Below the pieces are notes generated by a model that was not told where the DNA came from, made no database searches, and saw nothing but the letters and a program-made list of their open reading frames with translations. From Myrica gale (Eukaryota > Streptophyta > Magnoliopsida > Fagales > Myricaceae): a DNA stretch of 64,000 nucleotides. Below, one piece after another: positions 11,129-24,323 of the stretch. Position 1 is the first letter of the stretch. Each line of letters begins with the position of its first letter. The stretch lies in the NCBI GenBank assembly GCA_963930655.1, contig OZ005619.1, forward strand, positions 22,758,752 through 22,822,751. Direction: 5' to 3'. Both the position numbers and the translations under genes were made by a program.

Positions 11129-12545
11129 TGATGGGTCATAATATGACCGGTCCAGCCTATTGAAATACATTAGCTCATCCGTCTAAGGCCACAGACGCCC
11201 AAGACCCTCAGCCTGTGGATATGAGAATTTATCCTTCTACATTTTTCCGCTCAACTATTTAAAAGAGTCATAAGACCACATTATTAGGACTTTAATCCCT
11301 CCACATATAAATAGGTAAGTATTCCTCTTCATATAGGAGGAGAAGTTCTCATGTTTAATTCAAGTTTGAAGTCTCATGCTTAATTTCATCTCTCAAGCTT
11401 TAATCGCTCCTCTCATACTGAAATCTCTTTGAGATCTGACTTAAGCATCAGAGTCTCCTGATCCGACGTCGCTTATTCTCTTTGTTTCCTCTCAGGTTTG
11501 ATCGGCTCCGACCAATGTTACTTGTGCCACAGACACTCCTACACCAACAAAGTGGTCTTAACTCAACCACTGTGCCTGGCGCACCACCTAATTACAGTGC
11601 CTTGAGCACCCTATGTTACAGTGTCTGGCGCACCACCTGGTTACAGTGCCTTGAGCACCCTATGTTACAGTGCCTTGTGCACCACCTGGTTACAGTGTTG
11701 TGTGCACCCTTCATGTTACAATGTTATGTGCATCTTTGTATTACAGTGTTGTGTGCACCCTTATGTTACAGTGTCATGGACACCCCTTGGTCTCAGCGAC
11801 CCTAGTGAGCACCCTCATGACAGGAGCACCTCGTACGGTTGGTCTAACTTACCATTGCTACAAGGTACCCTTTGGTCTCAGCGACCAATATCCTATTGAT
11901 AATATCTCTTTTACATATCCTGATCTAACTCACATGTGCCACGAACATCCCTACATTAGCAAATTGGCCTTGGCGACCTGTGAACAGGTATAACTCTGCA
12001 ACACCAAGGGCACCTCCACGCCAAATGACTGATCTAGTTCGACAGCACCAAAGGTACCCTCTTTATAATAATGATTGGACTAAGAAACCCCGACTGACTT
12101 AATTTGGTTTAAAGTGGGGAACTACTGATGGGTCATAATATGACCGGCCCATCCCATTGAAATACATCAGCCCATTATTCCAAGGCCACAGGCGCCAAAG
12201 GCCCCCGGCCCATGCATATGAGAATTTATCCCTCCATATTTTCTCACTCAACTATTTAAAAGAGTCATAAGGCTCACATTATTAGGACTCCTCTTAGGAC
12301 TCTAATCCCTCCACATATAAATAGAAAAATATTCCTCTTCATATACTGGGAGAAGTCTCATGTTTAATTAAAGTATGAAGTCTCATGCTTAATTTCATCT
12401 CTCAAGCTTTAATCGCTCCTCTCATACTGAAATCTCATTGGGATCTGACGTAGGCATCGGAGTCTCTGGATCTGATGCCGCCCCCTCTCTTTATTTTCTC
12501 TCAGGTCTGATCGAATCCGGCTAGTGGTAATTTTTGGCATCATCA
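11129..12545. mobile_element. Small non-autonomous LTR retrotransposon (TRIM/LARD-like), fossil
   Basis: Two direct repeats of about 400-420 bp (11129 to about 11531, and 12126-12545) flank an internal region of about 595 bp. Both begin TGATGGGTCATAATATGACC and end in CA. The insertion is bounded by an exact 5-bp target duplication, TGTTT, at 11124-11128 and 12546-12550. A purine-rich tract (AAAGTGGGGA) lies just before the right repeat, as expected for an element in plus orientation. The two LTRs look roughly 85-90% identical by eye, so the insertion is old. No gag or pol domain is present: the element is non-coding and depended on another element. The internal part is largely tandem repeats. 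Confidence 0.85.
11565..11790. repeat. Tandem repeats inside the small LTR element
   Basis: About eight imperfect units of roughly 24-27 bp follow one another, each with a GTTACAGTG core followed by a variant of CCTTGAGCACC or CTGGCGCACCACC. The array fills much of the internal region of the LTR element. It leaves several frames open, but that is an effect of repetition, not a gene. Confidence 0.75.
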
Positions 12546-12550
12546 TGTTT

Positions 12551-14640
12551 GTTTTTTTACAACGAAAAAGGACATTAGTGGCAAGATAGTATTTTTGGGG
12601 ACAAATTTCCCTGGCCGCTAACGGGCTCGCCGAAACAGTCAAAATCTCTTGTAGTGTCGTGAGTCTCTCAGTTGGTAGGTTGATCAGGGGTGGACCACTC
12701 CATTCCAACTCCTCTTCGAGAGATCCGTGAAAAGAGATTGAAACCAGTGAAACAAGCAGAACTTTTCAATTTAATTTTTAAAAAATGGAGCAATATTATT
12801 TCTTACCATTTTAAGCTTAACGATGATTATTGGTAGTACATAATCAAGGTTGTGCTTGGTAATTATAAAAATGCGTGCCTTACAAAATGGAGCAATATTT
12901 CTTACCATTTTGTCTTGTCTTAAATACATAATTCGCGTCTGTCCAAAGTTCGAAGACAAAAAAGAGCCATTAATGCGTTTACGAGGAGGAGTCGATGTCG
13001 ATCCAAGAAGCGCTGGCCTGCAAACAAGAGGCACAAGCTCCTTTCATCATCAGCTTTGCAAAGTTTATTGCCTTAGTTTTGACTTGTGAGGTAAAGAAAA
13101 TGTAAACGAACTTTATAATTTAGACACGATCGATTACTGAGATGAGATTAACTACAAGGCGTTAATAATGTCCAAGCATAATATTAATTGGTAACAGGAA
13201 AAGGTAGGAGATGGCCAGACTTCAACTTCAAGCTCACATTCTTTCATTGGTTGCTTTCTTGTCGGGTGTGTTTTTCCATATGTTTCGCAGTTGGAGAGTT
13301 TGTTGTCTACATTTGACGTACACGTCAACTGGAATATTCTTTATATCCTGGGCCCAGAGTTCATTGAGCCGAGAGTTCATTGAGATTAATGCCGCTTCAC
13401 TAACACTTTCACCGTCCTCTTGATTCAACCATATATACTCGGTAGCTCTCGAATCTCTTCGGTGATATTTGATACTTCAATATTTTTAACATTTACGCCT
13501 TGAAAATCTTTCGTAAACTCTAATAAATCTCAACATCCAAATTTTTTTAAAATTTTTGAGAATATTCTCTCAAATATTAACAAACAAACATCCCTTTATA
13601 GCACCTCCCTCCACCACCTGACTGCTTCACAAGAACAGACGGCGTTCGGTATATATGATATAAGCACATCGACTATAGAATAAGAACATTAGCGGCCAAT
13701 TGTACAAGCAAAATACCAGATATATATGCATCTGATTCCATGATGACGAGGGAACTAAGAATTGTACAGTATGTCGAGTAGACATTCAAATATCCGCCTC
13801 CGGGATAAATCTAACATGGGTATGATATGGATGGGCGATTCCAATGGAAATTCAAGCCAACAGGCTCGCCGAAGAAACAAAAATTCAAAACGCTTGCTGA
13901 GGAACATAATTAAAAAGAAGAAAATTGCAACTTTGATATAGCCAACCGACTAGCTAGCCAGAAAAATGCACATTTCTTGCTAAAAACTGAAATAAAAGCT
14001 CCATGAACCCGCGTTTTCCATGGCAAAAAAAAAAGGTACTGAACCTCAATACAAACGCTCTACCCGGGCGCCATATATGTGTGGCTTTTATCGCAATATC
14101 AATTAGCAAAGATTCGTTAGGAACCCAAGTAAAGTACTGTAGCAAACAATTGATCAGATCTAAGCTATTTCTGTAAAAGGAGCAATACAACCTTTGGGTA
14201 TGTATTTAATTTACAACGCTAGCTAAGGGAGCCAGCTGTGTTATGAAATATCGATCTACATATGGAGTCCTGGACTTGATCAGGCATGATTAATTAGAAA
14301 TGTTGCCACATACACTATAATCTGCTTAGTGCCTAATAAAGCACAAAATTTGATACACCAAATAGTTCAAAGCAAAATATTTGGAGCAATATGCACCCCG
14401 TCTTGTCTAAGGATTCCGCAATACACTAAAGAATGAGGCATAATCAAAGGGCCACCAAAAGAACTAGGGAGACTTCTTTAGGTTGCTGCAGGTTACCAGT
14501 ACATAGCTACAAGAAACTGTATCAAATTATTGGTAACGTGACCAAACCTTCCTCACAATAAGCTCAATCATCTACTCTAAAATATAGTGGTACAAGAAGA
14601 GTTAGAGGCTAATTAAAGAAGAAGAAGAAGACTAAATATA
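12551..14640. other. Intergenic region between the old LTR element and the GRAS gene
   Basis: No gene can be supported. A 29-32-bp sequence (AAAATGGAGCAATATT...TTACCATTTT) occurs at about 12782-12813 and again at 12884-12911. Two overlapping open frames at 13211-13428 on opposite strands have no recognisable domain. The last few hundred bases before 14658 should contain the 3' UTR of the minus-strand GRAS gene. Confidence 0.45.
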
Positions 14641-14657
14641 AGTTCAAAAGAAAATCT

Positions 14658-16028
14658 TCAAGCAGGCACCCAAGCGGTGGCAAACACGACATTATGTCCT
14701 TTCCAGGTAAGCACGAGATCTTCATCTTCCTTCTTCAATCCCCAACCAGCTGCATGCTCATCTAGCGTGGTCTTTACCTCTGAGATCGCATCCTCTCCAA
14801 AAGAAATCCCACGAAAATCAGCATTTCTCATTCGTTGCACCCATTGGCTTTTAGTTTCAAGCCGCTCAACCCTCTGAAGGCCCTCATATGCTATCACGTT
14901 CTCAATCTTCCAGCATATATCGGCTTCATACCACTGCCTCTGCTTACTCCCTCTCGGAAGAAATGTATCCATGGTATCATAAGGTATCCATAGATAATTA
15001 AACGCTGACCTTAACCTACATTGCACGTTGTTTGATGTCAAATCTGCATCTTCGTCTACTAGAACAACGATGGTAGGGTCTAAGCTCCGAAGTGCTTTAA
15101 GAAATATTGTCCGAAAAGAGGAAGTGGTGGACGAATATTCGAAAGGATAAGGGCTTGAGTTTGTACACGGAATTGCTAAAAGGGTTTCTTCCGGAATGTA
15201 ATGAAGCATCATGTGGCAGTTAATAACTAGTGCCTCCCCGCTTTCGACGTATACTAAATGTTGAACCCGAAGTTGTTCGATTAAGTTGGCAAACCCGTCT
15301 TTGTAACTTGAAGGACTCACTCGAAACTCCATCCTGACATTTTTGGACCTAGCGAAATTAACCAACTTTGACCCCAATTCCTCATACGAAAGGTCAAGCT
15401 TTGGCGGGACATCTTCTATGGCACTGGCTACGGTGAGCTTGACCAGAGGAGGGACCTCGTGACGATTAGCTATGGCATCAATCAGTGTAGGGATCTGCAT
15501 GCAATGTGTCAAGCTTAAATCAACGATGTGAATGACCGCGTACCCTTCAACAGCTTCTAAAATTGTTGCGTTGGATGCTGTGAATCCAAACCGATGCCAA
15601 GGGGTTAAGTCCAAAAAGCTAGCGAGTTCAATGGCTGAGAACTTGTGTGTATCCATCACAAGATGGCTATGAGCGTTTGCCATGGCTGCCAGCATTTTGC
15701 AACTTCCACTTCTGGCTGCCCGAGCAATAAGAGCTCGGAGGAACCCGCATGTAAGACGCTGATTTGAGTCCCCGTCTGGGGTTGCAGTGTTGTTTAAGAC
15801 CCAAAGGATTTGTTGGGCAAGAGTGGCATCATTGCTTTCAATTGCATTGGCACAGTGAACTAGTAGATCCTCCATGCAATTGGCGTCACCGAAACTCCCT
15901 AAGGACTTTGATGTGGGAAACCCAGGCCATGGCCGAGTCCTACGAAGATGGCTTTTGTTCATGGTGAGATTGGAAAAGGGAGTCATGTGATGTAAGGGAT
16001 GTGGTGGAGCCTTGGTGAATTGCATCAT
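14658..16028 (-). CDS. SCL32: GRAS-domain transcriptional regulator, SCARECROW-LIKE 32 type
   Basis: An intronless gene for 456 residues, typical of GRAS genes. It starts at the first of two adjacent ATGs (16028); the frame continues upstream only from non-ATG codons. After a short variable N-terminus the GRAS domain begins near residue 52 with MEDLLVHCANAIESND (leucine-rich region 1). The VHIID motif follows at about 165-170 as IHIVD, inside VIHIVDLSLTHCMQIPTL. The C-terminal SAW region ends in WGLKKEDEDLVLTWKGHN and ATAWVPA. The short N-terminus and these motifs match the SCL32 branch of the family. GRAS proteins act in the nucleus as co-regulators of development. The gene looks intact. A GA-rich run lies directly upstream of the start in the leader (16029-16040). 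The SCL32 assignment is from memory of the family; other SCL types are less likely. Confidence 0.9.
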   Translation of the reverse strand: MMQFTKAPPHPLHHMTPFSNLTMNKSHLRRTRPWPGFPTSKSLGSFGDANCMEDLLVHCANAIESNDATLAQQILWVLNNTATPDGDSNQRLTCGFLRALIARAARSGSCKMLAAMANAHSHLVMDTHKFSAIELASFLDLTPWHRFGFTASNATILEAVEGYAVIHIVDLSLTHCMQIPTLIDAIANRHEVPPLVKLTVASAIEDVPPKLDLSYEELGSKLVNFARSKNVRMEFRVSPSSYKDGFANLIEQLRVQHLVYVESGEALVINCHMMLHYIPEETLLAIPCTNSSPYPFEYSSTTSSFRTIFLKALRSLDPTIVVLVDEDADLTSNNVQCRLRSAFNYLWIPYDTMDTFLPRGSKQRQWYEADICWKIENVIAYEGLQRVERLETKSQWVQRMRNADFRGISFGEDAISEVKTTLDEHAAGWGLKKEDEDLVLTWKGHNVVFATAWVPA

Positions 16029-16329
16029 TGAGAGAGAGAGAATGGAATTCAAAATCAGAAAGTAGCAGAAAGAGAGAAAGTGACCAGACTAGCAGTGGGT
16101 ACCTTTGCCATTGGGAAACGATCCAATAGGGGCAAAATTTACGGGTCCAGTTTTGGAGAACTCTGCGAATGAATCAAATAAGATAGACAGACAGTTCAGC
16201 TTTTCCTGTGAGGATTTTGTTGTTCTTTCTAAGGGGGAAAAAGGGACTGATCCGAAGGGAGAAACTCCCATCCCAAAAAACTTGGTTGAAGTCAAATTGC
16301 ACAAAAGAGACCTTTCTATAGCCACATCC

Positions 16330-19300
16330 CAGGCTTTTCAGTTGCCATGCAGGAAGCAATGAGGCTATGGAAGCAGTGATTCAACAACCTTTTTCATGGC
16401 TACAAAAGGGTCTTATCCCTCTTCTCAATCAGGTGCATGAGAGAGAGAGAGAGAGAGAGGGGGGGTAGGGAGGTGGGGTATAAAGGAAGAAGGTGGATGT
16501 GGGGATGCTTCTGTTGGATTTTGGACGCATGTGAAATAGCCGGCCAGGGGGTCGTCTGGATGCGGGAGTTGGGCTTTTGTCATGTAATGGTGGGGTGGGG
16601 ATTGGAGGCAGTTAACCTTTGGCTTACTCAGTCCCTCACGGACTATCCTATCATGAATACATCATTATATGCTCTGCTTTGCTCATGTAGATATGATTGT
16701 TTTTACGTTTAAAGTTTTATAAGTCCTTGTGTGTTGCCTGATTTCTCATTGCTCCATCTTGGTGGGGTTATCTACAAGGACTTATATTAGCATGCCTGGT
16801 TTTGATTGGCCTCCCTACATTCTTGAGAGACACAGAGACAGAGGGATCGATCGGGTAGGGTCCCTCAAATGAGTCATGGCAGCCACAATTCACATGGATC
16901 GGTGACGGACAAAGAATAGTCATTATCAGAGCCAATTAGGATGTTGGAATAGCTTCTCTTTCATTATCTCTCTCCCTTTCAAATTTGTAAATTCTTATCC
17001 GCGTCCAGTTCCTCTATAGAAATCGAGGACCAGTTTCGATAAGTTTGAATATTCACGAGAGACTTGAATATATAGAGGATGTGAAAGCCGAATATAGCGG
17101 CTGATATCATGTGAAGGTACGACCTTGTTACAGGTCCATACTCTTTGCTTTCCTCTTTTATCTACGCTCAGGGCCTCCCTCTTGCATTTTACTTTTGGCT
17201 GTTTGGGACCTCCTAACCAACTATATGTAAGATTTCTTATTTTGCAATGATATCAAGTACAAAATCAAGCTTTCAAAATTTTGCAACAGTTCTCCGCATG
17301 CCATGTTCTTTTCGGTAGGGTAGTTTCAATGCTGCCAAACTTTCACTGTTCAAGTTAAACATTTTTGTCTCTTACCAGCGAAAGCTGGCTACACTTTTTT
17401 CCATTCTTTGCACATCAGTATGAAAAATATAAGTTTTGAATCGGCTAATTAAATAAAGAGAACAGAAAGAATCCTGGTGAAGCATATAAGGAAAACCATA
17501 TGAGTTAAAGGAGTGGACTTTAATAATTCCCCATGAGAATTCTGAGGAGGATTCCTAGAATTCAGATACAAGGACTAGAGGACATACGAGCAAAAGCAAC
17601 GCCTTCAAGCAGGTTTTGGAATTTCTGAATTCTGAGAGAAGGGAATTTTGTGGCATCCATGGTCTTCGGTTTCTTCCATTAAGACATGCACGAAAAACAA
17701 GGTGCAAGCATGAAAAAAAGGAATTTAGCCATGTGCTGGAGACACCCAAAAGTGATGAGCATTTGTTTTTTTGCATCAAATCTTGTATAATAAACGCACG
17801 GACTAAGGAACTTAATTCCCATAACATATGGAAGCCAAGAGCGTACAGACACCAGCTTCGAATGGAGCTGCAGGACAGGAAAAGGACAACCCATGATGTC
17901 GATCTAGTGTAATTTTCGGAGCCAGCGGCAAAGAATTTATGTGGTACTACGCCTAACGATACAAACTCATTTCGTGTAAGAGCTTGTCAATTTTTCCTAA
18001 ACTCGTGTGCAGTAGATTATGGTCACGGTATATAATTATTGGCATCTTTTGTTTCTTCTTAATAGCATCGGAACATTTTATTACGATTCGGGAAACCAAT
18101 ATCACATGCAGTATTCTCTCTCGAAAGAGAGGATATATCAATAAAACTACCCTCTACAAGGGTTAAATTGCTAGGTTAATCAAAGATCATAACATAGAGC
18201 AATTGCTAGAAAACATGACAATATCCACCTACCAAATATAGAAATTACTAACCCAAAGAAGAAGTGCTAATTGTCCTTGGGCGGAAGAAACTCTAGTTTG
18301 AACATTGATCTTTGTCAATACCTTCAGTCAGCGAACTGAAAACGCACGTCGACAAGGGATAACATACAAATATTAATGTCTGTTCACGACAGAGATTAAT
18401 GGATAATAATGTTTGTTCAATCTATCTCTGATTGGTTCTTTGAGGCTAATAAAATTTAAATTAACGGGACAGTAAATCTCCATTTCCTATATTAACTGTT
18501 GCTGCTGCGTGCCAACTGCCAAATGTTTTTGTCAACTTCCAATTCCAAGAACACAGATCAGCTACCTGCATTAATATTCGTACCTCGTGAGCTTTTTATT
18601 GCTAGAGACAGTAGACACTCAATATGCTCTGCTGGCCAATTAGCCAACTCTACAAAACAGACAAACCTATTTGTTCTCTCTCCCGCATTTCTATTTGTTC
18701 ACAATTTTATAGGAATAGAGAATGTTTGGTAGTCTGAATTTTCTGTCTTTCCTGAGTGATACGAAGAAAAAACAGTTTGGGTCAAAAGAGAATATAGTTT
18801 TGGAACTTTATCAATTATTCGTTTATACACGCAGAGATTCTTTCAAAGAATATATATATCTATATATGTTTACGGCCAACTTAGGCACGAAGCTATGCCG
18901 GGGTCAAAATTTTTAATTTTTTTTATATATATGGGTAAAGTTTTAAATTTTTGCAAAAAAAAAATTTAATATAAGATCAAATTTGGTAGTAATCTTTGAA
19001 ATTACCCTCCAAAAATTTTGAAAAAATAAAACTGAGAGGAAGAAATAACGCGGGAGAGAAAATGACTACTTTATAAGTGGACCGTATAATTGTTTTTCAA
19101 AAAATACTAATAGTGTGTTTTTTTCCTTTTCTCTCTCCTATTTTTTTCTTAAATTCCTCAATTCCTCCCTCCATTTTTTCTAAAATTCTTTCCTCTCTCT
19201 TTTCTATAATGACCTTCTCTCTCTCTCTCTAGACTCTCGAGTGTGTATTTTCTACTTTTCCCTCTCTATTTTTTTCTAAAATTTCTCTCTTCTATCACTA

Positions 19301-21100
19301 TCACTTATGTCTCTCACTATTTATGCTCTTATTGTCTAGATTTTTTCTCAATGACCTTTTTTTTCTCTTTCTCATTGTTTTACCTCATATACATAAAATA
19401 GAAAAATACATATTCAACTTTTGGAATACAACAAACTTTTTTCTTTGCATACAAAAAAATTCATCTTCAAAGTTAGAATTCTAAATGTTATTACATTTAA
19501 TTATTATTATATTTTTTTCTAAAAACATACTCATTTCATTATTATTGTCTAATTAAATATTATTGATCTATTATTTGTGTGTACCTATGCTATTTTTACT
19601 AGATTTTAACATTGTATTGTGTCTTTATTAATAATTTATGAGTCATTTATTCTGAAGATTAAAACTTTTAATTGCTGTCTGCAGAAGATTTTAGTGCTGA
19701 TATAATAATTGATGACTTTTTTTCATTGAAGAAACGTCCGGTTGAGTTAACATAATTAATGAAAAATTGGCTTTTACAATTAAGTTAAAGTTTATAATTT
19801 TGTTAAAAAAAGTTTTAGAATACATTGTTATATTTTGATTTTGATTATTTTGATTATAATAAAAATTTGAAGAACCTATAATTAGTTGAAGTACACTTAA
19901 AATGGCCTTGAGACCTGATTAGAAAAAAAGAGTAAAACTGATATTTAGCTCCCCTATGTGTAAATCTAACTTCATCCCTGGCCAACTAGATATTCTATTT
20001 GTGTTGGTGACAATACCAATTGTCTTAGGAGTATGTCCGTTTTGAGAAAATTTTAAGAATTTTAAGAATAGTGTGAATATTTATATGATGTTTGAGCTTT
20101 ATTGGCATGCGTGTAAAAGTTATTGAGTTATATTGATGTGCGTAAAAAAATTAATATTAAGTTGTATTGGTATGCGTGTAAAAATAATGTTAAGAGTACA
20201 AATTTATAGTTAGATTAAAATTCTATGACTTTTAACCAAACCAGCGTGCCCCTAATGCATCACAACCTGGACGCATCTTTAAATAAAACAAAATTACACC
20301 AGTGCCCTTTAAATGGCACGTGTGGGCGTCACGTCCTGACGGAAAGTCAAGATTCAGCCAAGATATGTTAGGCTTACAGCCGTGAGCCGGCGGCCTGCAA
20401 GATTGCGATTACCTTTTCTGAGCATAGGTTTCCCAGAATTATGGGCCAACCTGGGCCATGCACGGATCAAACCCAAACCTTTTCACATATGGTAGACGAC
20501 TAGACGTCATACTTTAGATAGAAGTGGGCCGTTCTTGACCCAAAGAGTATTATGGCCATCTCCTTGTCGCTACAGGCTAATAAAACCAAGCTAGTCTTGG
20601 ATGGGCTTCAGGAAGGGCCAAATTCTCAGGCCTGCAAGGCCTTCTAGAATTTGTGGATGAGCTAGAGAATTATTATTTATTTTCTACTTACTCGGCATCA
20701 ATTACTTAATCCGTCCCACTAAAAGAAGTATACAAACTGTCAAGAGAGATACTCCAGACTGTTCTAGAACACACGAAAAAACATACGCTGCTGCATAAGG
20801 CATCAGCTACAAATAACTGTCACCATTCCTGTGTAACCAGAGATGACGGTTTTTATTTCCGCAAATATCCAGAGAGGATTTAAGTGCTATTTTAGCTGTG
20901 ATTTTTTTTTTTCTTTCCCTTTTCGACCCTTCTCTGCAAAGGAATCGTTATTTTGTTAATTAATTTATAAAAATTACCTCCCTTGTCTCCTATTTATCTG
21001 TTATACTGGCCACTGCTTAAGCTATTTTGAATATATTACATAGATTGGCTTTTAATTAGTCTCACTGTTCAGTGGCAAATTGTTAAATGGGAAAACATAT
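16330..21100. other. Long intergenic region upstream of the GRAS gene
   Basis: The first kilobase should include the promoter and leader of the minus-strand GRAS gene, with a GA run at about 16437-16459. Beyond that I see no gene. The stretch from about 18900 to 19950 is very AT-rich and looks like old transposon DNA. At about 20095-20200 a roughly 50-bp unit (TGGCATGCGTGTAAAA, TGATGTGCGTAAAAA, TGGTATGCGTGTAAAA) is repeated three times. Around 20310-20345 there is a G-box core (CACGTG) within TGGCACGTGTGGG. Confidence 0.45.
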
Positions 21101-21117
21101 CTGCAATTCTTTATACG

Positions 21118-21310
21118 GTTGTGTCCGTGTTGTAATATTTTTGATATGAGAATATGTGTTGGTATTGGGTTTAGTGAAAAGATGAAGAGAGAGGTAATTT
21201 TTATATTTTTTATAATTTTTTTTATATTTTTTTATGGGAGAGAGATTATATTGGAGTATTTTATTAAGAGAGAGATTAAATTTTGGGAAAAATTTTAGTT
21301 GCAAACGCAG
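21118..21310. mobile_element. MITE-like dispersed repeat, copy B (inverted relative to A)
   Basis: Read on the minus strand, this segment matches copy A at 1469-1650: both contain ACTAAACCCAATACC, CTCTCTTCA and an AATATAATCT block, and end near TGCGTTTG. It is AT-rich and non-coding. The match between two places 20 kb apart supports a mobile repeat family. Confidence 0.5.
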
Positions 21311-21319
21311 CCGAAGTTG

Positions 21320-24300
21320 AATAAGAAGCAAATTTGAAGAAAGGCTATCCGATTCATAGGCCACCATTTTTTTTCCTTAAAACCATTTGCAGGTATAATT
21401 TGACCTTTAAACTACACAATAATCCGCTTCTAATCCCTTTTTAAAAAATAAAAATAAATTAAGCCTCATACAACAAAGAAATTAATACGAAATCTAATAA
21501 TGAACGATGTCAACTTAATCCTGAAATGAAGGGTGGATTGGACCGAGGCAGTCGTCCACTGGCATTATTACGTGCGGCCAACCAAACATTCTCCCACGTC
21601 AGCGTGCATTTCCCCCAAAGGGTTTGGGGGAATCCAAGGAGGCGGGTCAAGAATTTGATAATGTTGATTGGCTTGGCCCGGTTAGACTTTCTTCCTTTGT
21701 TCCTCTCTTTCGGCAAACTTCACGTGAACTACCATGACTTCCACGCTTCCATGTCGGGATCCGGATCAAGACTTCGACCTTTGAGAAGGCCACTCACATC
21801 TTGCCATGTCAGCTTCCGTTTAAACAGAACATATCCCCCATCTCTACGCCCACTTTTAACAATTGCCGTCAGATTCTCTTTCCCATTTTCATGACATTTT
21901 TTTATCGGTCTGATTTCGATCCCTGTTTCTTCTTCTTCTTCTTAAAGCGACAAATAAATTGTTAAGGCAACAAAGACAAACAGATTTACTTTTGTTTAAT
22001 AAATTGAAATTTATCCCTAAATGGATGGTAAGAGTTATGGGGCGATGCTACATTAATGGAATGGTAATTGTAATATCAGTGAATAAAACACTAATTAAGC
22101 TACCTGATATAATTAATTGGCGGCAGTAGTGCAATTCAGTGCGACAGATCCCCTTCCGGCCTGCAGAAGATTGATTAGGAAGGGGTTGTTTCTGTACTTA
22201 CGGCGGAATTGTTGTCTTCAATTCCAGCTAGGTCTAGTTTTTAGATCAGTTAGTTAATGTTGACGGCTGCATTTCTTATTAATCCTAATAAAGGAAATAA
22301 AATAAGGTATATTTTGGTAATTAGGCTGCATGATAGGCTAGCTCTAGATATCCCGCATATGAGCATTCAAACACAACTGAAATTCAATATATTTTAGTGC
22401 TGGAGCGCACCAGTGAAACTAAAATCACAACAGGAGAAATGGAAATACTCGATCGGGTACTGTTTTTATCAATTATTGTAAAACAAAAACTTGGGATACG
22501 AATTCCATACATTAATTAATTAATGTTGGACTGTGGTTGCAGTATGATCTGTTTTATAATATGCCCAAATTGATGTAACAATAGCGTGTCGATCTCTATG
22601 ATAATAATATTGAGATTATACATGGACCCCATATATATATATATATATATGATCTGTACAGGTACGAATTTATAGCTATGAAAAAATCATAGATGTGTTG
22701 TAAAGTTCAAATTAGATATATAGTGCCTAGCTTCAAGAAATTGCATACAAATTAATGTTCTGAGTAGATCAGATCAAGGTGACTCACGTGGTGTGGTATC
22801 AGTCTATATGGACATTTCTGTTAAATTCTCAATAAATGAAGGTCTTATAAGAATGGATGGTCACTATTAGTTTTACAGTGCGCGACATTCCCGATTGAGT
22901 TGTCTCGATCTGTTAACGTGTAACGTCTCCAAGTTGTTTGTTGTGACCTGTTATTTGAATAATTGACACATTTTTTTTCTTAAATATTTGCTCAGGGAAT
23001 CAAAATTGAAGATTTGAGTAAATGGGAGGAGAGGGAATACAGTAATTTGTGTGGCTTTAGAATCTTTCCAAAGTGAAAGGCCGGTCTCTGTTCGGAACGT
23101 ATGACTAACCCTCCAATGAAGTTTGTAGTTGGAGATACCCATTTAATACCATGAAAAGCAAAGAATGTATAAACAAATGGGGTTTTGACATTATGTGAAT
23201 CCAAGCATTATACCCACCATTCCGAGTCCCAAAAGCCAAACATGGATGCCAAAGGAAGATAGCAACGTCATCCGGACATCTGCTTTCAGGTAGACCCAAT
23301 TAGGTGCCAACTTGCTTTGGCAACTTGCATTAAAAGTTTAATCAGTCAAGTCATTATATATCTTAATCTAAGCTATCATCCCCACTTAAATCTTGAGTGA
23401 AAATTATATTTTTGTAAGTTATATATTATTATATATAATATTATACTAGGGTTTCCGATTGATATTTTTGTAAGTTTTATATATAATATTATAGTGGGGT
23501 TTCTGTTTGGTTACCATATTTATAAATAAAAAACACACAAAAAACCTATCTTGATCTTGGAAAAAATAAAGACAAACAAAACGTAGATTCAATATCATTC
23601 CGTTTATTTCCAACTAGCTCACTTAATTAAGCAGCTTCTCGAGTCTTGAGAGGTTTAGGTAGTTTAATCAGTCGGAACGCAGTAACGCAGGCAGCAGTTT
23701 TCCAATCGATGGAGCTCATGTGATGTTATAGATATAATCTATTGGGTGGAAATTGATGTGTGTAAGCAGACCTTGTTTTAAATTCTACCAGATCTACTCA
23801 ACCGGTGTACGAAACCAAACCAAATGCTTTTATTTATTTAATTCCCTGGTTTTCGGTTCCCTGTTTGCAAATACTTTATTTTATGCAGACTGGCTTTCTA
23901 GCTTTGGCAAGATATATGCCACTTGACAGAGCAGGTGCTAAAAATTCTACATTGTTTAACTTCTTTACATATATAATATTCTTTTAAAAAAAGTGATATA
24001 TCCAAGAGAAAGCAACTTGGCCGAATCGATTTAGAAATAAAAGTACAAAAAATCAAGGAATCGATTTAGAAAAAAATAGTAATTGTTTTTAACACGACCA
24101 ACGACGACTTGGCCGAGTTGCAAGAAAACCTGAAAACAAACAGAAGAGGCTCAAATGAACAACTCAGCTTTTGGTATTGCGCTTCTTTTATCTTTTCTGT
24201 ATGACAATGTAAATAATTACACAACTGTTAAGTGTTTGGACCCCACATACGGAGCTAGGCTCTTAAATTAATTTATTAGTATCACATATTCTGTACAGAC

Positions 24301-24323
24301 TACGCTAATATCTGCATGTATAT
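21320..24323. other. Intergenic region before the Pack-MULE
   Basis: No gene is supported. The block at 21530-21900 is less AT-rich and holds several ACGT cores and an imperfect inverted repeat (CCCCCAAAGGGTTTGGGGG, about 21611-21629). It could be the leader or promoter of an unrecognised transcript. A TA microsatellite lies at about 22631-22651. At about 23405-23500 the phrase TTTTTGTAAGTT...TATATAATATTATA...GGGTTTC is tandemly duplicated. Confidence 0.4.

Noticed and set aside
13211-13428. Facing open frames of 64-70 codons
   Set aside because: Each is the shadow of the other, and neither resembles a known family.
16089-16362. Overlapping open frames upstream of the GRAS gene
   Set aside because: They start at non-ATG codons and lie in the probable leader or promoter; no protein similarity is seen.
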